The notes: generated from the sequence alone by a model not told the origin. A DNA stretch of 64,000 bases from Promicromonospora sp042731755 (GCF_042731755.1 NZ_JBHWLR010000003.1:186001-250000); one strand, 5' to 3'; positions 7,738 to 16,094 are shown, numbered from the stretch's first letter. Translations and numbers: made by a program.

Positions 7738-8736
7738 ATGAGTGACATCAGGAACAGCAACCCCGAGGGCGAGGACTACGAGCCCCAGGTCTCCGTGGCC
7801 GGCGTCGACGCGGTCGGCCTCGCGGCCGGCGGCTCGGCGGGCCCGCTGCCCGGCGAGGACAAGTCCTACAGCCAGGGCCAGCTCGTCGCCCGCCGGTTCT
7901 TCCGGCACCGGGCGGCACTCACCTCGATGATCGTGCTCGGCATCGTCATCATCGTGGCGTTCACGTCCATCGGCGTCGGCCCCATCCCCGGCTGGTGGCC
8001 CAAGGACTACACGCTCCAGTACGACAAGATCGGTGACGGCGCGCCCACCTGGGCGTACCCGTTCGGCCAGGACACCGGTGGCAAGGACTACTTCGCGCTG
8101 GTCATGCGCGGCACCCAGTTCTCGCTGATCATCGCGTTCTCGGTCGGCATCATCTCCACGATCGTGGGCACGCTGATCGGCGCGCTGGCCGGCTTCTACC
8201 GCGGGTGGCTCGAGTCGATCCTCATGCGGGTCACCGACGTCTTCATCGTCATCCCGCTGCTGGTGATCGCGGCGGTGCTCGGCAAGACGGCGTCCGGCTG
8301 GGGCATCCTCGGCCTGGCCCTCGTGCTCGGCCTGGTCACCTGGACGAGCCTGGCCCGACTGGTGCGCGGCGAGGTGCTCTCGCTCCGCGAGCGCGACTTC
8401 GTGCTCGCGGCCCAGGCGGTCGGCACCGGTCCCTGGCGGATCATCACCCGGCACGTGCTGCCCAACGCGGTCGGCGTGATCATCGTGTCCGCGACGCTCT
8501 CGATCTCGGCCGCGATCCTGCTGGAGACCTCGCTGAGCTTCCTCGGGTTCGGCGTCCAGGCGCCCGACACCTCGCTCGGCACGCTCATCTCCGACTACCA
8601 GGCCGCCTTCTCGACCCGGCCCTGGCTGTTCTGGTGGCCGGGCCTGATGATCCTGACCATCGCCCTGTGCGTGAACTTCATCGGGGACGGCCTGCGCGAC
8701 GCGTTCGACCCCCGCCAGAACCGGAGCAAGGACTGA
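7738..8736 (+). CDS. Peptide-type ABC transporter permease (DppC-like)
   Basis: Second channel subunit, 332 residues. It has a cytoplasmic N-terminal tail of ~60 residues, a first helix in AALTSMIVLGIVIIVAFTSI, and a conserved periplasmic PFGQDTGGKDYFALVMRG motif (~105-122), as in DppC/OppC. The EAA loop is in AQAVGTGPWRIITRHVLPN. ATG follows CAGGAGACACAGAC, a good Shine-Dalgarno at suitable spacing. Normal length for the family, unlike its partner. Confidence 0.93.
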   Translation: MSDIRNSNPEGEDYEPQVSVAGVDAVGLAAGGSAGPLPGEDKSYSQGQLVARRFFRHRAALTSMIVLGIVIIVAFTSIGVGPIPGWWPKDYTLQYDKIGDGAPTWAYPFGQDTGGKDYFALVMRGTQFSLIIAFSVGIISTIVGTLIGALAGFYRGWLESILMRVTDVFIVIPLLVIAAVLGKTASGWGILGLALVLGLVTWTSLARLVRGEVLSLRERDFVLAAQAVGTGPWRIITRHVLPNAVGVIIVSATLSISAAILLETSLSFLGFGVQAPDTSLGTLISDYQAAFSTRPWLFWWPGLMILTIALCVNFIGDGLRDAFDPRQNRSKD

Positions 8737-8738
8737 GA

Positions 8739-10478
8739 ATGACCACTCTCGACATCAGCGCTCCCGGTTCCGCCTCGGCGACCGGTGACGCCGTCCTCTC
8801 CTTCGAGGACCTCACCGTCACGTTCAAGACCGAGTTCGGCGACGTGCACGCCGTCAAGGGCATCGACCTGGAGGTCCGGCCGGGCGAGGTCGTCGCGCTC
8901 GTGGGCGAGTCCGGCTCGGGCAAGTCCGTCACCTCGATGACGGCGCTCGGCCTGCTGCCCCGCAACGCGCGCGTCGGCGGCACCATCCGCGTGGGCGACA
9001 AGGTCGTGGGCGGCCTGGACGGCCGGGGCCTGCGCAACATGCGCGGCAACGACGTGGCCATGGTGTTCCAGGAGCCCATGACCGCCCTGAACCCGGTGCT
9101 CACGATCGGCGACCAGCTCACCGAGGGCCTGCAGCTGCACGGCATCGCCTTCGGCAAGCAGGCCACGGCGCGTGCCGCCGAGCTGCTCGCGATGGTCGGC
9201 ATCCCCGAGCCCGAGCGCCGCCTCAAGCAGTACCCGCACGAGCTCTCCGGCGGTCAGCGTCAGCGCGTCGTCATCGCCATGGCCATCGCGTGCGACCCCA
9301 AGGTGATCATCGCCGACGAGCCCACCACGGCCCTCGACGTGACCGTGCAGGCCGACATCCTCGACCTGCTCCGCTCGCTCAAGGACAAGCTGAACACCGG
9401 CATCCTGCTGATCACCCACAACATGGGCGTCGTGGCCGACATGGCCGACCGCGTCGCCGTCATGCTCAAGGGCGACCTCGTGGAGACGGGCACCGCCGAC
9501 CAGGTGCTCAACCACCCGCGGCACGAGTACACGAAGCGCCTGCTGGCCGCCGTGCCCCACCTGGGGTCCGGGCCGGGCCAGTTCGGCGACGTCGCCCCGG
9601 TCGATGCGGCGCCCGAGGACCTGCCGGCGCTCGACCTCGGCAACCTCGTCATCGAGTACCACCGGCTGGGCAAGCCGACGTTCCGGGCCGTCGACGACGT
9701 GTCGCTGTCCGTGGCGCAGGGCGAGATCGTGGGTCTGGTGGGCGAGTCGGGCTCCGGCAAGTCCACCATCGCCAAGTGCGCGCTCGGGCTCATCCCCGCG
9801 GCGTCCGGCTCGGTGTCGATCCTCGGGACCGACTTCGGCAAGCTGCGGGGCAAGGAGCTCAAGGCCCTGCGCAAGCGCATCGGCGTCGTGTTCCAGGACC
9901 CGGCGTCGTCGCTCAACCCGCGGCTGCCGATCGGCGACGTGATCGCCGAGCCGCTCGTGGTGCACAAGGAGGGCGACGACCGGTCGCGCCGGCGTCGCGT
10001 GCTGGAGCTGCTCGACGCCGTCGAGCTGCCGCGCAGCGCCTTCAACCGGTACCCGCACGAGCTCTCCGGCGGCCAGCGCCAGCGCGTGAGCATCGCCCGT
10101 GCCCTCACGCTCGACCCCGAGCTGCTCGTCGCTGACGAGCCGACGTCGGCCCTGGACGTGTCCGTGCAGGCCAACGTGCTCAAGATGTTCACGGCGCTGC
10201 AGGAGCGGTACAAGTTCGCCTGCCTCTTCGTGAGCCACGACCTCGCGGTGATCGACCTGCTGGCCCACCGCGTGGTGGTGCTGCAGAACGGCCGGATCGT
10301 GGAGCAGGGCCCGCGCGAGGAGGTGCTGCACCACCCCCGTGAGGAGTACACGCAGCGCCTCATCGCGGCCGCCCCCGTGCCGGAGCCGCTGGAGCAGCGG
10401 CGTCGTCGCGAGGCGCGGCACGCGCTGCTGAACAAGCTCGGCGACGACATCGCGGAGCTGCACATCGAGGACGAGTAG
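8739..10478 (+). CDS. Double-domain ABC ATPase (DppD-DppF fusion type)
   Basis: Cytoplasmic energy-coupling subunit of 579 residues with two nucleotide-binding domains. Domain 1 has Walker A GESGSGKS, signature LSGGQRQR and Walker B VIIADEPTTALD. Domain 2 repeats these as GESGSGKSTIAKC, LSGGQRQRVSIARA and LLVADEPTSALD. C-terminal oligopeptide-transporter extensions follow each domain (for example HPRHEYTKRLLAAVP). ATG at 8739 overlaps nothing but lies 3 nt after the permease stop, so translation is probably coupled. One subunit can supply both sites of the transporter. Confidence 0.95.
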   Translation: MTTLDISAPGSASATGDAVLSFEDLTVTFKTEFGDVHAVKGIDLEVRPGEVVALVGESGSGKSVTSMTALGLLPRNARVGGTIRVGDKVVGGLDGRGLRNMRGNDVAMVFQEPMTALNPVLTIGDQLTEGLQLHGIAFGKQATARAAELLAMVGIPEPERRLKQYPHELSGGQRQRVVIAMAIACDPKVIIADEPTTALDVTVQADILDLLRSLKDKLNTGILLITHNMGVVADMADRVAVMLKGDLVETGTADQVLNHPRHEYTKRLLAAVPHLGSGPGQFGDVAPVDAAPEDLPALDLGNLVIEYHRLGKPTFRAVDDVSLSVAQGEIVGLVGESGSGKSTIAKCALGLIPAASGSVSILGTDFGKLRGKELKALRKRIGVVFQDPASSLNPRLPIGDVIAEPLVVHKEGDDRSRRRRVLELLDAVELPRSAFNRYPHELSGGQRQRVSIARALTLDPELLVADEPTSALDVSVQANVLKMFTALQERYKFACLFVSHDLAVIDLLAHRVVVLQNGRIVEQGPREEVLHHPREEYTQRLIAAAPVPEPLEQRRRREARHALLNKLGDDIAELHIEDE

Positions 10479-10492
10479 CCCTTCCCCGTAGA

Positions 10493-10530
10493 CGTGTCAG
10501 GCCCTCAGGTCACCCCGGTGACCTGAGGGG
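10493..10530 (+). terminator. Very strong terminator hairpin after the peptide ABC operon (left copy)
   Basis: CCCTCAGGTCACC (10502-10514) pairs with GGTGACCTGAGGG (10517-10529). The same hairpin recurs at 10711-10749. Overlaying the two gives a single palindrome with about 22 bp per arm, running from CGTGTCAG on the left to CTGACACG on the right. It separates the ABC operon from a convergent gene and would serve both strands. Confidence 0.8.
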
Positions 10531-10749
10531 CTTACCCCCTTCTTCTTCTCCCCTGCTCCCCCTTTCTCTTCTCCCCACCTCCCAACCCACCAAAACAACC
10601 CCTCCCTGGGAGNNNNNNNNNNAGATCGACACTCGAATGTGGGGAGGGGGTGGAAGGGGGGGAGAAGAGACAGAAGGGAGGAGGAGGACCCTTTCCCGGG
10701 GGGGGGGGAAGGCCCTCAGGTCACCCCGGTGACCTGAGGGCCTGACACG
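10531..10749. other. Assembly gap (10 N at 10613-10622) with low-complexity flanks; no gene
   Basis: Left of the N-run the + strand is almost pure pyrimidine; right of it almost pure purine including an 11-base or longer G-run. Then the terminator at 10493-10530 is repeated (10711-10749). The pattern is that of two contig ends that both stopped inside one hairpin, with degraded read sequence appended. The true distance is probably close to a single hairpin, so about 180 bases here may not exist in the genome. Confidence 0.8.
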
Positions 10750-10766
10750 TTTCTGCTGCTCCGCGG

Positions 10767-11735
10767 CTACTCCGCGGCGTCCACCGTGATGCGGACCTCG
10801 CCGGGGTTCAGCCGCGTCTCGGCCTCGCTCCAGGCGGCCTCGTCGCGCAGCCACACCTGGTCGTCCACGTGCACCTCGACCGCCTGCGTGGCCTGGGCCG
10901 TCGCGACGGCCCACTGGGCGGTCGCCCAGCCGCCGCGCACCGGGTCGTCGGGCGTCAGCGGCGTCGCGTCCACCGTCACGGTCGCCGACGCCGGGTCCTG
11001 CCGGTTGGGATCCGCCGCGCCGGTCGCGGGCGCGAGCCCCAGGTCCCGGCCCAGGCGGCCCGCCACGACGTCACGGGCGGCCGCGGGGGCGATCTGGTCG
11101 CCGTCGGCCACCGGGGCGAGCTCGCAGGACAGGGCGGCGGGGGAGTTGCCCGTGAGGGCCGAGGCCCAGGCGCGCGAGCGCGTCTCGTGCTGCGCGTACG
11201 CGTCGGGGTAGGCGGAGCGCTGCACGGTCTGCGCGGCGTCCGTCACCTCCATGTCCTCGTACCCCTCGACCTCGATCAGCACGTCGTAGAAGGCGTTGGT
11301 GGAGTAGGCCGGGTCGAGGATCTCGTCGACGGTGCCCCAGCCCTGGGACGGCCGCTGCTGGAACAGCCCCACGGAGTCGCGGTCGCCGTAGTCGATGTTG
11401 ATGAGCTTGGACTCCTGCAGCGCCGTGGCCAGGCCGATCGTGGCCGCCCGGGCGGGCAGGCCGCGGGCCACCGCGGTGCCGGCCACGAGCGCCGCGTTGT
11501 CCGCCTGGTCGGGCGAGAGGTACCAGTTCGCGTCCTCCAGCACCGCCGTGCAGCGCTCGGTCACGGGACCGGACCCCGCGAGGCGGTTCAGCCCCACGAC
11601 GACGCCCACCGTCGCGACCACGCACACGGTCCCGACCGCCACGACGTACTTCAGGGCGCGCCCGACCGACCGCGGCGGCGTGGGGCCGTCAGCGGGTGGC
11701 GGGACCGACGAACCGGTCTCAGCCAGGAGGGCCAT
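10767..11735 (-). CDS. Membrane-anchored lysozyme-like (transglycosylase-fold) protein of unknown function
   Basis: 322 residues: short cytoplasmic N terminus, one membrane helix (ALKYVVAVGTVCVVATVGVVVG, ~27-48), then an extracellular domain. ATIGLATALQESKLINIDYG followed by DSVGLFQQRPSQGWGT resembles the ES..N...GLFQ core of soluble lytic transglycosylase/lysozyme folds, with Glu in LQESK as the candidate catalytic acid. The C-terminal third is a separate beta-rich region (SATVTVDATPLTPDD onward). Similar proteins are widespread in actinobacteria without assigned function. ATG follows AGGGAG; a -10-like TACAAT is at 11778-11783 on this strand. A peptidoglycan role is inference. Confidence 0.8.
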   Translation of the reverse strand: MALLAETGSSVPPPADGPTPPRSVGRALKYVVAVGTVCVVATVGVVVGLNRLAGSGPVTERCTAVLEDANWYLSPDQADNAALVAGTAVARGLPARAATIGLATALQESKLINIDYGDRDSVGLFQQRPSQGWGTVDEILDPAYSTNAFYDVLIEVEGYEDMEVTDAAQTVQRSAYPDAYAQHETRSRAWASALTGNSPAALSCELAPVADGDQIAPAAARDVVAGRLGRDLGLAPATGAADPNRQDPASATVTVDATPLTPDDPVRGGWATAQWAVATAQATQAVEVHVDDQVWLRDEAAWSEAETRLNPGEVRITVDAAE

Positions 11736-11823
11736 GCGAGCTCCCTGTCGTCCGGGGCGGTATCAGGAGGGCCACGAATTGTAATCCGCCTGGTCAGGGA
11801 TGGTGCAAACGGGGACGGATGCC

Positions 11824-12771
11824 TCAGTTGGCGTGCAGCACCTCGTTGAGCTCGATGCCGACGCCGGTGCGGTCGAGCACCTCGACGGCGCCCGTGGTGG
11901 AGTTGCGCCGGAACAGCAGGTTGCTGCGGCCGGCGAGGTCGCGCGCCTTGACGGGGGCGGTACCGTCGCCGTACGGGTCGGCCGCCGCGCCGAGCACCGT
12001 CACCTTGGTGCCCGCCGTGAGGTACAGGCCGGCCTCGACCACGCAGTCGTCGCCGAGGGGGATGCCGAGGCCCGCGTTGGCGCCCAGCAGGCAGCGCTCG
12101 CCGAGCGACACGACCTGCTTGCCGCCGCCGGACAGGGTGCCCATGATCGACGCGCCGCCGCCGACGTCGGACCCGTCGCCGACCGTGACGCCCGCCGAGA
12201 TGCGGCCCTCGACCATGGACGTGCCGAGCGTGCCCCCGTTGAAGTTGACGAAGCCCTCGTGCATCACGGTGGTGCCCGGCGCGAGGTACGCGCCGAGGCG
12301 GACGCGGTCGGCGTCGGCGATGCGGACGCCCGACGGGACGAGGTAGTCGACCATGCGGGGGAACTTGTCGACGCCGAACACGGTGACGTGGCCGCGGGCG
12401 CGCAGACGCAGGCGGGTCTCCTCGAAGCCGTCGACGGCGCACGGGCCGGCGCTGGTCCAGACGACGTTGGTCAGGGCCCCGAAGATGCCGTCCATGTTGA
12501 GGCCGTGCGGGCGGACCAGGCGGGCGGACAGCAGGTGGAGCCGCAGGTACGCGTCGGAGACGCTCTTGGGCGGGTCGGCGAGGTCGATCTGCGTGGTCAC
12601 GACCTCGAGCCGGACCCGTCGCACGTCGTCGGTGCCGGCGGCCGCGGCGAGCGACTCCGGCGGCGTGGCGCCGGCGGGCGCGTCGCCGAGGGCGGGCGCC
12701 GGGTACCAGGTGTCGAGGGTGGTGCCGTCGTCGGCGATCGTGGCAAGGCCGAAGCCCCATGCGGTCGTCAT
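11824..12771 (-). CDS. dapD: 2,3,4,5-tetrahydropyridine-2,6-dicarboxylate N-succinyltransferase
   Basis: Transfers succinyl from succinyl-CoA to tetrahydrodipicolinate in the succinylase branch of meso-diaminopimelate/lysine synthesis, in the cytoplasm. 315 residues of the actinobacterial type. The C-terminal half is a left-handed beta-helix of hexapeptide repeats, visible as VRIADADRVRLGAYLAPGTT, EGRISAGVTVGDGSDVGGGA and LLGANAGLGIPLGDDC. It is divergent from dapE, the next enzyme but one of the same branch, across a 42-bp gap. A TAGGCT -10 lies 6 nt before the ATG, so the mRNA is probably leaderless even though GGAGG is also present. Confidence 0.96.
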   Translation of the reverse strand: MTTAWGFGLATIADDGTTLDTWYPAPALGDAPAGATPPESLAAAAGTDDVRRVRLEVVTTQIDLADPPKSVSDAYLRLHLLSARLVRPHGLNMDGIFGALTNVVWTSAGPCAVDGFEETRLRLRARGHVTVFGVDKFPRMVDYLVPSGVRIADADRVRLGAYLAPGTTVMHEGFVNFNGGTLGTSMVEGRISAGVTVGDGSDVGGGASIMGTLSGGGKQVVSLGERCLLGANAGLGIPLGDDCVVEAGLYLTAGTKVTVLGAAADPYGDGTAPVKARDLAGRSNLLFRRNSTTGAVEVLDRTGVGIELNEVLHAN

Positions 12772-12777
12772 GCCTCC

Positions 12778-12807
12778 AGCCTAACGGCCGCACGGAGCCC
12801 ATAGGCT
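12778..12807. promoter_or_regulatory. Overlapping divergent dapD/dapE promoters
   Basis: A minus-strand TAGGCT (12783 down to 12778) lies 6 nt before dapD ATG; a plus-strand TAGGCT (12802-12807) lies 6 nt before dapE GTG. With ordinary spacers, each promoter's -35 position falls on the other's -10, so both polymerases could hardly bind at once. Confidence 0.5.
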
Positions 12808-12813
12808 TGCCCT

Positions 12814-13962
12814 GTGGACAACGCGATCGACCCTGCCCTGCTCGACCCGTCCGGTGAGGGGGCCGACCTGGTCGCCCTCACCCGGATCCTCTGCGACATC
12901 CCGTCCGTCAGCGGCGACGAGAAGGCCCTCGCCGACGCGATCGAGGCGGTCCTGCGCGGCTGCCCGCACCTGGAGGTGCTGCGCGACGGCGACGCCCTGG
13001 TGGCCCGGACGCACCTCGGCCGCGACCGGCGCGTGGTCGTGGCCGGGCACATCGACACCGTGCCGATCGCGGACAACCTGCCGACCCGGCTGGTCGGTCC
13101 GGACGGCGCGGGCGCCGACGGCGGGCCGGACGCCGTCCTCTGGGGCCGCGGCACCGTCGACATGCTGGGCGGCGTCGCCGTGGCCCTCGCCCTGGCGGCC
13201 GAGCTCGGGGCACCCGGCACCGCGCCCGCCCACGACCTGACGTGGATCTTCTACGACCACGAGGAGGTGGACTCCGCGCTGAACGGCCTGGGCCGGCTGG
13301 CGCGCAACCACCCCGAGCTCCTGCGGGGCGACTTCGCGATCCTGGGGGAGCCCTCGAACGCCGGGATCGAGGGCGGCTGCAACGGCACGATGCGCGTCGA
13401 GGTGCGCACGCACGGCGTCGCCGCGCACTCGGCGCGGGCCTGGACGGGCGAGAACGCCATCCACGCGGTCGCGCCGGTGCTGACCCGGCTGGCGGCCTAC
13501 GAGCCGCGCGAGGTCGAGGTGGACGGGCTGGTCTATCGCGAGGGCCTCAACGCCGTGCGGATCGAGGGCGGCATCGCGGGCAACGTGATCCCGGACGCGT
13601 GCACGGTGGAGGTGAACTACAGGTTCGCCCCCTCGCGCTCCGTCGCCGAGGCGGAGGCCCACCTGCGGGAGGTCTTCGCCGGTTTCGAGGTCCTCGTGAC
13701 GGACGCCGCGGGTGGCGCCCGTCCGGGCCTCGACGACCCGCTGGCGGCGCAGTTCGTGAAGTCGGTGCTGGCCACGACGGGTGGCGCCCCGGCACCCAAG
13801 TACGGGTGGACCGACGTCGCCCGGTTCTCGGAGCTGGGGGTGCCCGCGGTGAACTTCGGGCCCGGCGACCCGCTGCTCGCGCACAAGGACGACGAGCACC
13901 TGCCGGTCGCGCAGCTCGCGCAGTGCCGCGACGCGCTGCGAGCCTGGCTCCTGGACGACTAG
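12814..13962 (+). CDS. dapE: Succinyl-diaminopimelate desuccinylase (M20 metallohydrolase)
   Basis: Zinc enzyme removing succinate from N-succinyl-LL-diaminopimelate. 382 residues. Metal and catalytic residues of the M20 family are seen: His/Asp in VVAGHIDTVP, Asp in WGRGTVDMLGG, Glu-Glu in FYDHEEVDS, Glu in LGEPSNAGIEG and His in LLAHKDDEHLP. The dimerisation domain (~180-290) contains GVAAHSARAWTGENAIHA. The GTG start at 12814 sits 6 nt after a TAGGCT -10. Divergent from dapD and followed by the LOG gene, the order also found around Rv1201c-Rv1205 in M. tuberculosis. Confidence 0.96.
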   Translation: MDNAIDPALLDPSGEGADLVALTRILCDIPSVSGDEKALADAIEAVLRGCPHLEVLRDGDALVARTHLGRDRRVVVAGHIDTVPIADNLPTRLVGPDGAGADGGPDAVLWGRGTVDMLGGVAVALALAAELGAPGTAPAHDLTWIFYDHEEVDSALNGLGRLARNHPELLRGDFAILGEPSNAGIEGGCNGTMRVEVRTHGVAAHSARAWTGENAIHAVAPVLTRLAAYEPREVEVDGLVYREGLNAVRIEGGIAGNVIPDACTVEVNYRFAPSRSVAEAEAHLREVFAGFEVLVTDAAGGARPGLDDPLAAQFVKSVLATTGGAPAPKYGWTDVARFSELGVPAVNFGPGDPLLAHKDDEHLPVAQLAQCRDALRAWLLDD

Positions 13963-13965
13963 TTT
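13960..13965 (+). promoter_or_regulatory. -10 element TAGTTT, leaderless LOG gene
   Basis: TAGTTT includes the dapE stop codon TAG and is followed by six bases (GGTCGC) and the ATG at 13972. No Shine-Dalgarno sequence is present. Confidence 0.45.
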
Positions 13966-13971
13966 GGTCGC

Positions 13972-14826
13972 ATGAGCGACGACGGCATTCCACAGTCCGG
14001 CCGCGGCTACCGCCGTGGTCCGGTGCTCCTGCGCGGGAACCAGATCCCGCGCACCACGACGGACCAGCGCCTCCTGGCCTCCGACCAGGACACCGACTGG
14101 CTGCACTCCGACCCGTGGCGGGTGCTGCGCATCCAGAGCGAGTTCGTCGAGGGTTTCGGCGCGCTGGCCGAGCTCGGCCAGGCCGTCTCGGTGTTCGGCT
14201 CGGCGCGCACCAAGCCGGGTCACCCGGACTACGCCGCCGGCGAGACCGTGGGCCGGCTGCTGGTCGAGGCCGGCTACGCCGTCATCACGGGTGGCGGGCC
14301 CGGCATCATGGAGGCCGCGAACAAGGGCGCCGCCGAGGCGGGCGGCACGTCCGTGGGCCTCGGTATCGAGCTGCCCTTCGAGCAGGGTGTGAACGAGTAC
14401 GTCAATCTCGGAATCAACTTCCGCTACTTCTTCGCGCGAAAGACGATGTTCCTGAAGTACGCACAGGGATTCATCGTCATGCCGGGTGGTTTCGGCACCT
14501 TCGACGAGCTCTTCGAGGCCGTCACCCTGGTGCAGACGCACAAGGTCACCCAGTTCCCGATCGTCCTGGTGGGAAAGGCGTACTGGGGCGGGCTCCTGGA
14601 GTGGGTCCGGACGACGGCGCTGGAGCACGGTGTCATCAGCGCCGCCGACCTCGACATCATCCACCTGACCGACGACCCGGCGGACGCGGTGCGGCACGTG
14701 GTCGACCGGGCCCACCAGATCGCGGCGGAGCAGGCGGCCCTGCAGGCGGCCGTGGCCGCCGAGCGGGCGACGGAGGAGGCCGCGGGCACGCGGCAGGGGC
14801 AGCTGAACTCCCTGGGCACCGCGTAG
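13972..14826 (+). CDS. LOG-family (TIGR00730) Rossmann-fold protein
   Basis: 284 residues. The nucleotide-binding motifs are VITGGGPGIMEAANKGA (~103-119) and MPGGFGTFDELFEA (~164-177), the PGGxGTxxE signature of the LOG family. Members hydrolyse nucleoside monophosphates or act as cytokinin-riboside 5'-monophosphate phosphoribohydrolases; the bacterial in vivo substrate is often unknown. The C-terminal ~45 residues are an Ala/Glu-rich helix. folP2 starts immediately at the next base, so the two are cotranscribed, as in the Rv1205-Rv1207 region. Confidence 0.92.
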   Translation: MSDDGIPQSGRGYRRGPVLLRGNQIPRTTTDQRLLASDQDTDWLHSDPWRVLRIQSEFVEGFGALAELGQAVSVFGSARTKPGHPDYAAGETVGRLLVEAGYAVITGGGPGIMEAANKGAAEAGGTSVGLGIELPFEQGVNEYVNLGINFRYFFARKTMFLKYAQGFIVMPGGFGTFDELFEAVTLVQTHKVTQFPIVLVGKAYWGGLLEWVRTTALEHGVISAADLDIIHLTDDPADAVRHVVDRAHQIAAEQAALQAAVAAERATEEAAGTRQGQLNSLGTA

Positions 14827-15756
14827 GTGGACCGCGCGGAGGCTCACGGGACGGCGGTTCCGCCGCCGTCCGAGCGGCTGGTGCTGCGCGGGCGTGAGGT
14901 GGGGCGCACGGGCCGCGCGGTGCGCCCGGTCGTGATGGCGGTGCTCAACCGCACCACCGACTCGTTCTACGCGCCCGCCCGGGTGCCCGACGACGCCGCG
15001 GCGCTGGCCGCCGCGGAGCGCGCCTGGGCCGACGGCGCCGAGATCCTCGACGTCGGCGGCGTGCGGGCGGGCAACGGCGCGCCCGTCGACGAGGCCGAGG
15101 AGATCCGCCGCGTCGTGCCGTTCGTGGCCGCCGTGCGCCGTGCCGTGCCCGACCTGCTGGTCTCGGTCGACACGTGGCGCGCCGGGGTGGCCCGCGCCGC
15201 GATCGACGCCGGCGCGGACCTGATCAACGACACGTGGGCCGGGCACGACCCCGCCCTCGTGGAGGTGGCGGGCGCCGCCGGCGTCGGCGTCGTCTGCTCG
15301 CACACGGGCGGCGCCGTGCCGCGCACCGACCCGTACCGGGTGGAGTACCCCGGCCCCGACGGCCTGGTGGCCGACGTCGTGGCGACCCTGCGGGCCGCCG
15401 CGGAGCGGGCCGTGGCGTGCGGCGTGCCGCGCGAGTCCGTGCTCGTGGACCCGACCCACGACTTCGGCAAGAACACGTGGCAGTCCCTGCAGCTCCTGCG
15501 GCGCACCGAGGCGCTCGCCGGGCTCGGTTTCCCCTTGCTGATGGCGCTCTCCCGCAAGGACTTCGTGGGGGAGACGCTCGACCTGCCGCCCGAGGAGCGG
15601 CTGGAGGGCACGCTGGCCGCGACGGCGGTGGCGGCGTGGCTCGGTGCGCGGGTCTTCCGGGCCCACGACGTGGCCGCGACGCGGCGGGTGCTCGACCTCG
15701 TGGCGGCCCTGCGCGACGAGGCACCGCCGGCCGCCGCCCTGAGGGGTCTTGCCTGA
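14827..15756 (+). CDS. folP2: Dihydropteroate synthase homologue, FolP2 type
   Basis: TIM-barrel protein, 309 residues, GTG start directly abutting the LOG stop. It keeps MAVLNRTTDSFYAPAR (loop 1), NDTWAGHDP, DPTHDFGKNTWQS and LMALSRKDFVGET, so the family is clear. However, the pterin-synthase loop that reads like DxGGESTRPG in true DHPS is DVGGVRAGNGAPVDEAEE here, without the Ser-Thr-Arg-Pro. FolP2 of mycobacteria (Rv1207 and M. leprae FolP2) has the same kind of change and is reported to lack DHPS activity. A role in folate synthesis should therefore not be assumed; the function is open. Confidence 0.9.
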   Translation: MDRAEAHGTAVPPPSERLVLRGREVGRTGRAVRPVVMAVLNRTTDSFYAPARVPDDAAALAAAERAWADGAEILDVGGVRAGNGAPVDEAEEIRRVVPFVAAVRRAVPDLLVSVDTWRAGVARAAIDAGADLINDTWAGHDPALVEVAGAAGVGVVCSHTGGAVPRTDPYRVEYPGPDGLVADVVATLRAAAERAVACGVPRESVLVDPTHDFGKNTWQSLQLLRRTEALAGLGFPLLMALSRKDFVGETLDLPPEERLEGTLAATAVAAWLGARVFRAHDVAATRRVLDLVAALRDEAPPAAALRGLA

Positions 15757-15789
15757 GCCCACGCACGATTCGACTCCCTTCCCAGCACC

Positions 15790-15810
15790 CGCCGGTGTGA
15801 ACGACCGGCG
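15790..15810 (+). terminator. Short hairpin after folP2
   Basis: CGCCGG (15790-15795) and CCGGCG (15805-15810) with a 9-nt loop, 34 nt after the folP2 stop and before the DUF3117 promoter. Weak alone. Confidence 0.35.
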
Positions 15811-15846
15811 AATGGGCGAGTGGAAAGTAAGGGGCGTCATTTGAAC

Positions 15847-15852
15847 TAGAAT
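15847..15852 (+). promoter_or_regulatory. -10 element TAGAAT for the DUF3117 gene
   Basis: TAGAAT lies about 75 nt before the ATG at 15927. No clear -35 hexamer is seen (TGGAAA at 15821 is too far). The leader of ~67 nt ends in GGGAGAG. Confidence 0.4.
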
Positions 15853-15926
15853 GGGTCTGTGCCCTCGGCGTTCGCCGGAGACATGAATGCTGCTACACAC
15901 CGGACAACGGAATGGGAGAGCCACAC

Positions 15927-16094
15927 ATGGCTGCGATGAAGCCGCGAACGGGTGACGGACCGCTCGAGGTCACCAAGGAGGGGCGCGGCATTGTCATGCG
16001 TGTGCCGCTCGAGGGCGGCGGTCGGCTCGTCGTCGAGCTCAACGCGACCGAGGCCAGCGAGCTCGGAGACGCTCTCCAGACCGTCGTCGGCTGA
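15927..16094 (+). CDS. DUF3117 small conserved actinobacterial protein (55 aa)
   Basis: MAAMKPRTGDGPLEVTKEGR followed by a beta-rich RIVMRVPLEGGGRLVVEL-like stretch and a short helix is the complete DUF3117 family (Rv1211 in M. tuberculosis). Function unknown; its size and hydrophilicity suggest a cytoplasmic protein. ATG at 15927 is preferred to the ATG at 15912 because GGGAG lies 6-7 nt upstream and conserved members begin MAAMKPRTGDGP. In M. tuberculosis it also lies close to folP2. Confidence 0.92.
   Translation: MAAMKPRTGDGPLEVTKEGRGIVMRVPLEGGGRLVVELNATEASELGDALQTVVG

Noticed and set aside
10531..10710. Polypyrimidine/polypurine tracts as a triplex or regulatory element
   Set aside because: Mirror tracts around an N-run plus duplicated hairpin are better explained as failed assembly.
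12781..15924. 1047-codon minus-strand frame opposite dapE, LOG and folP2
   Set aside because: Composition (Arg/His/Val/Gly-rich, no motifs) and perfect coverage of three well-conserved plus-strand genes show it to be an antisense shadow.
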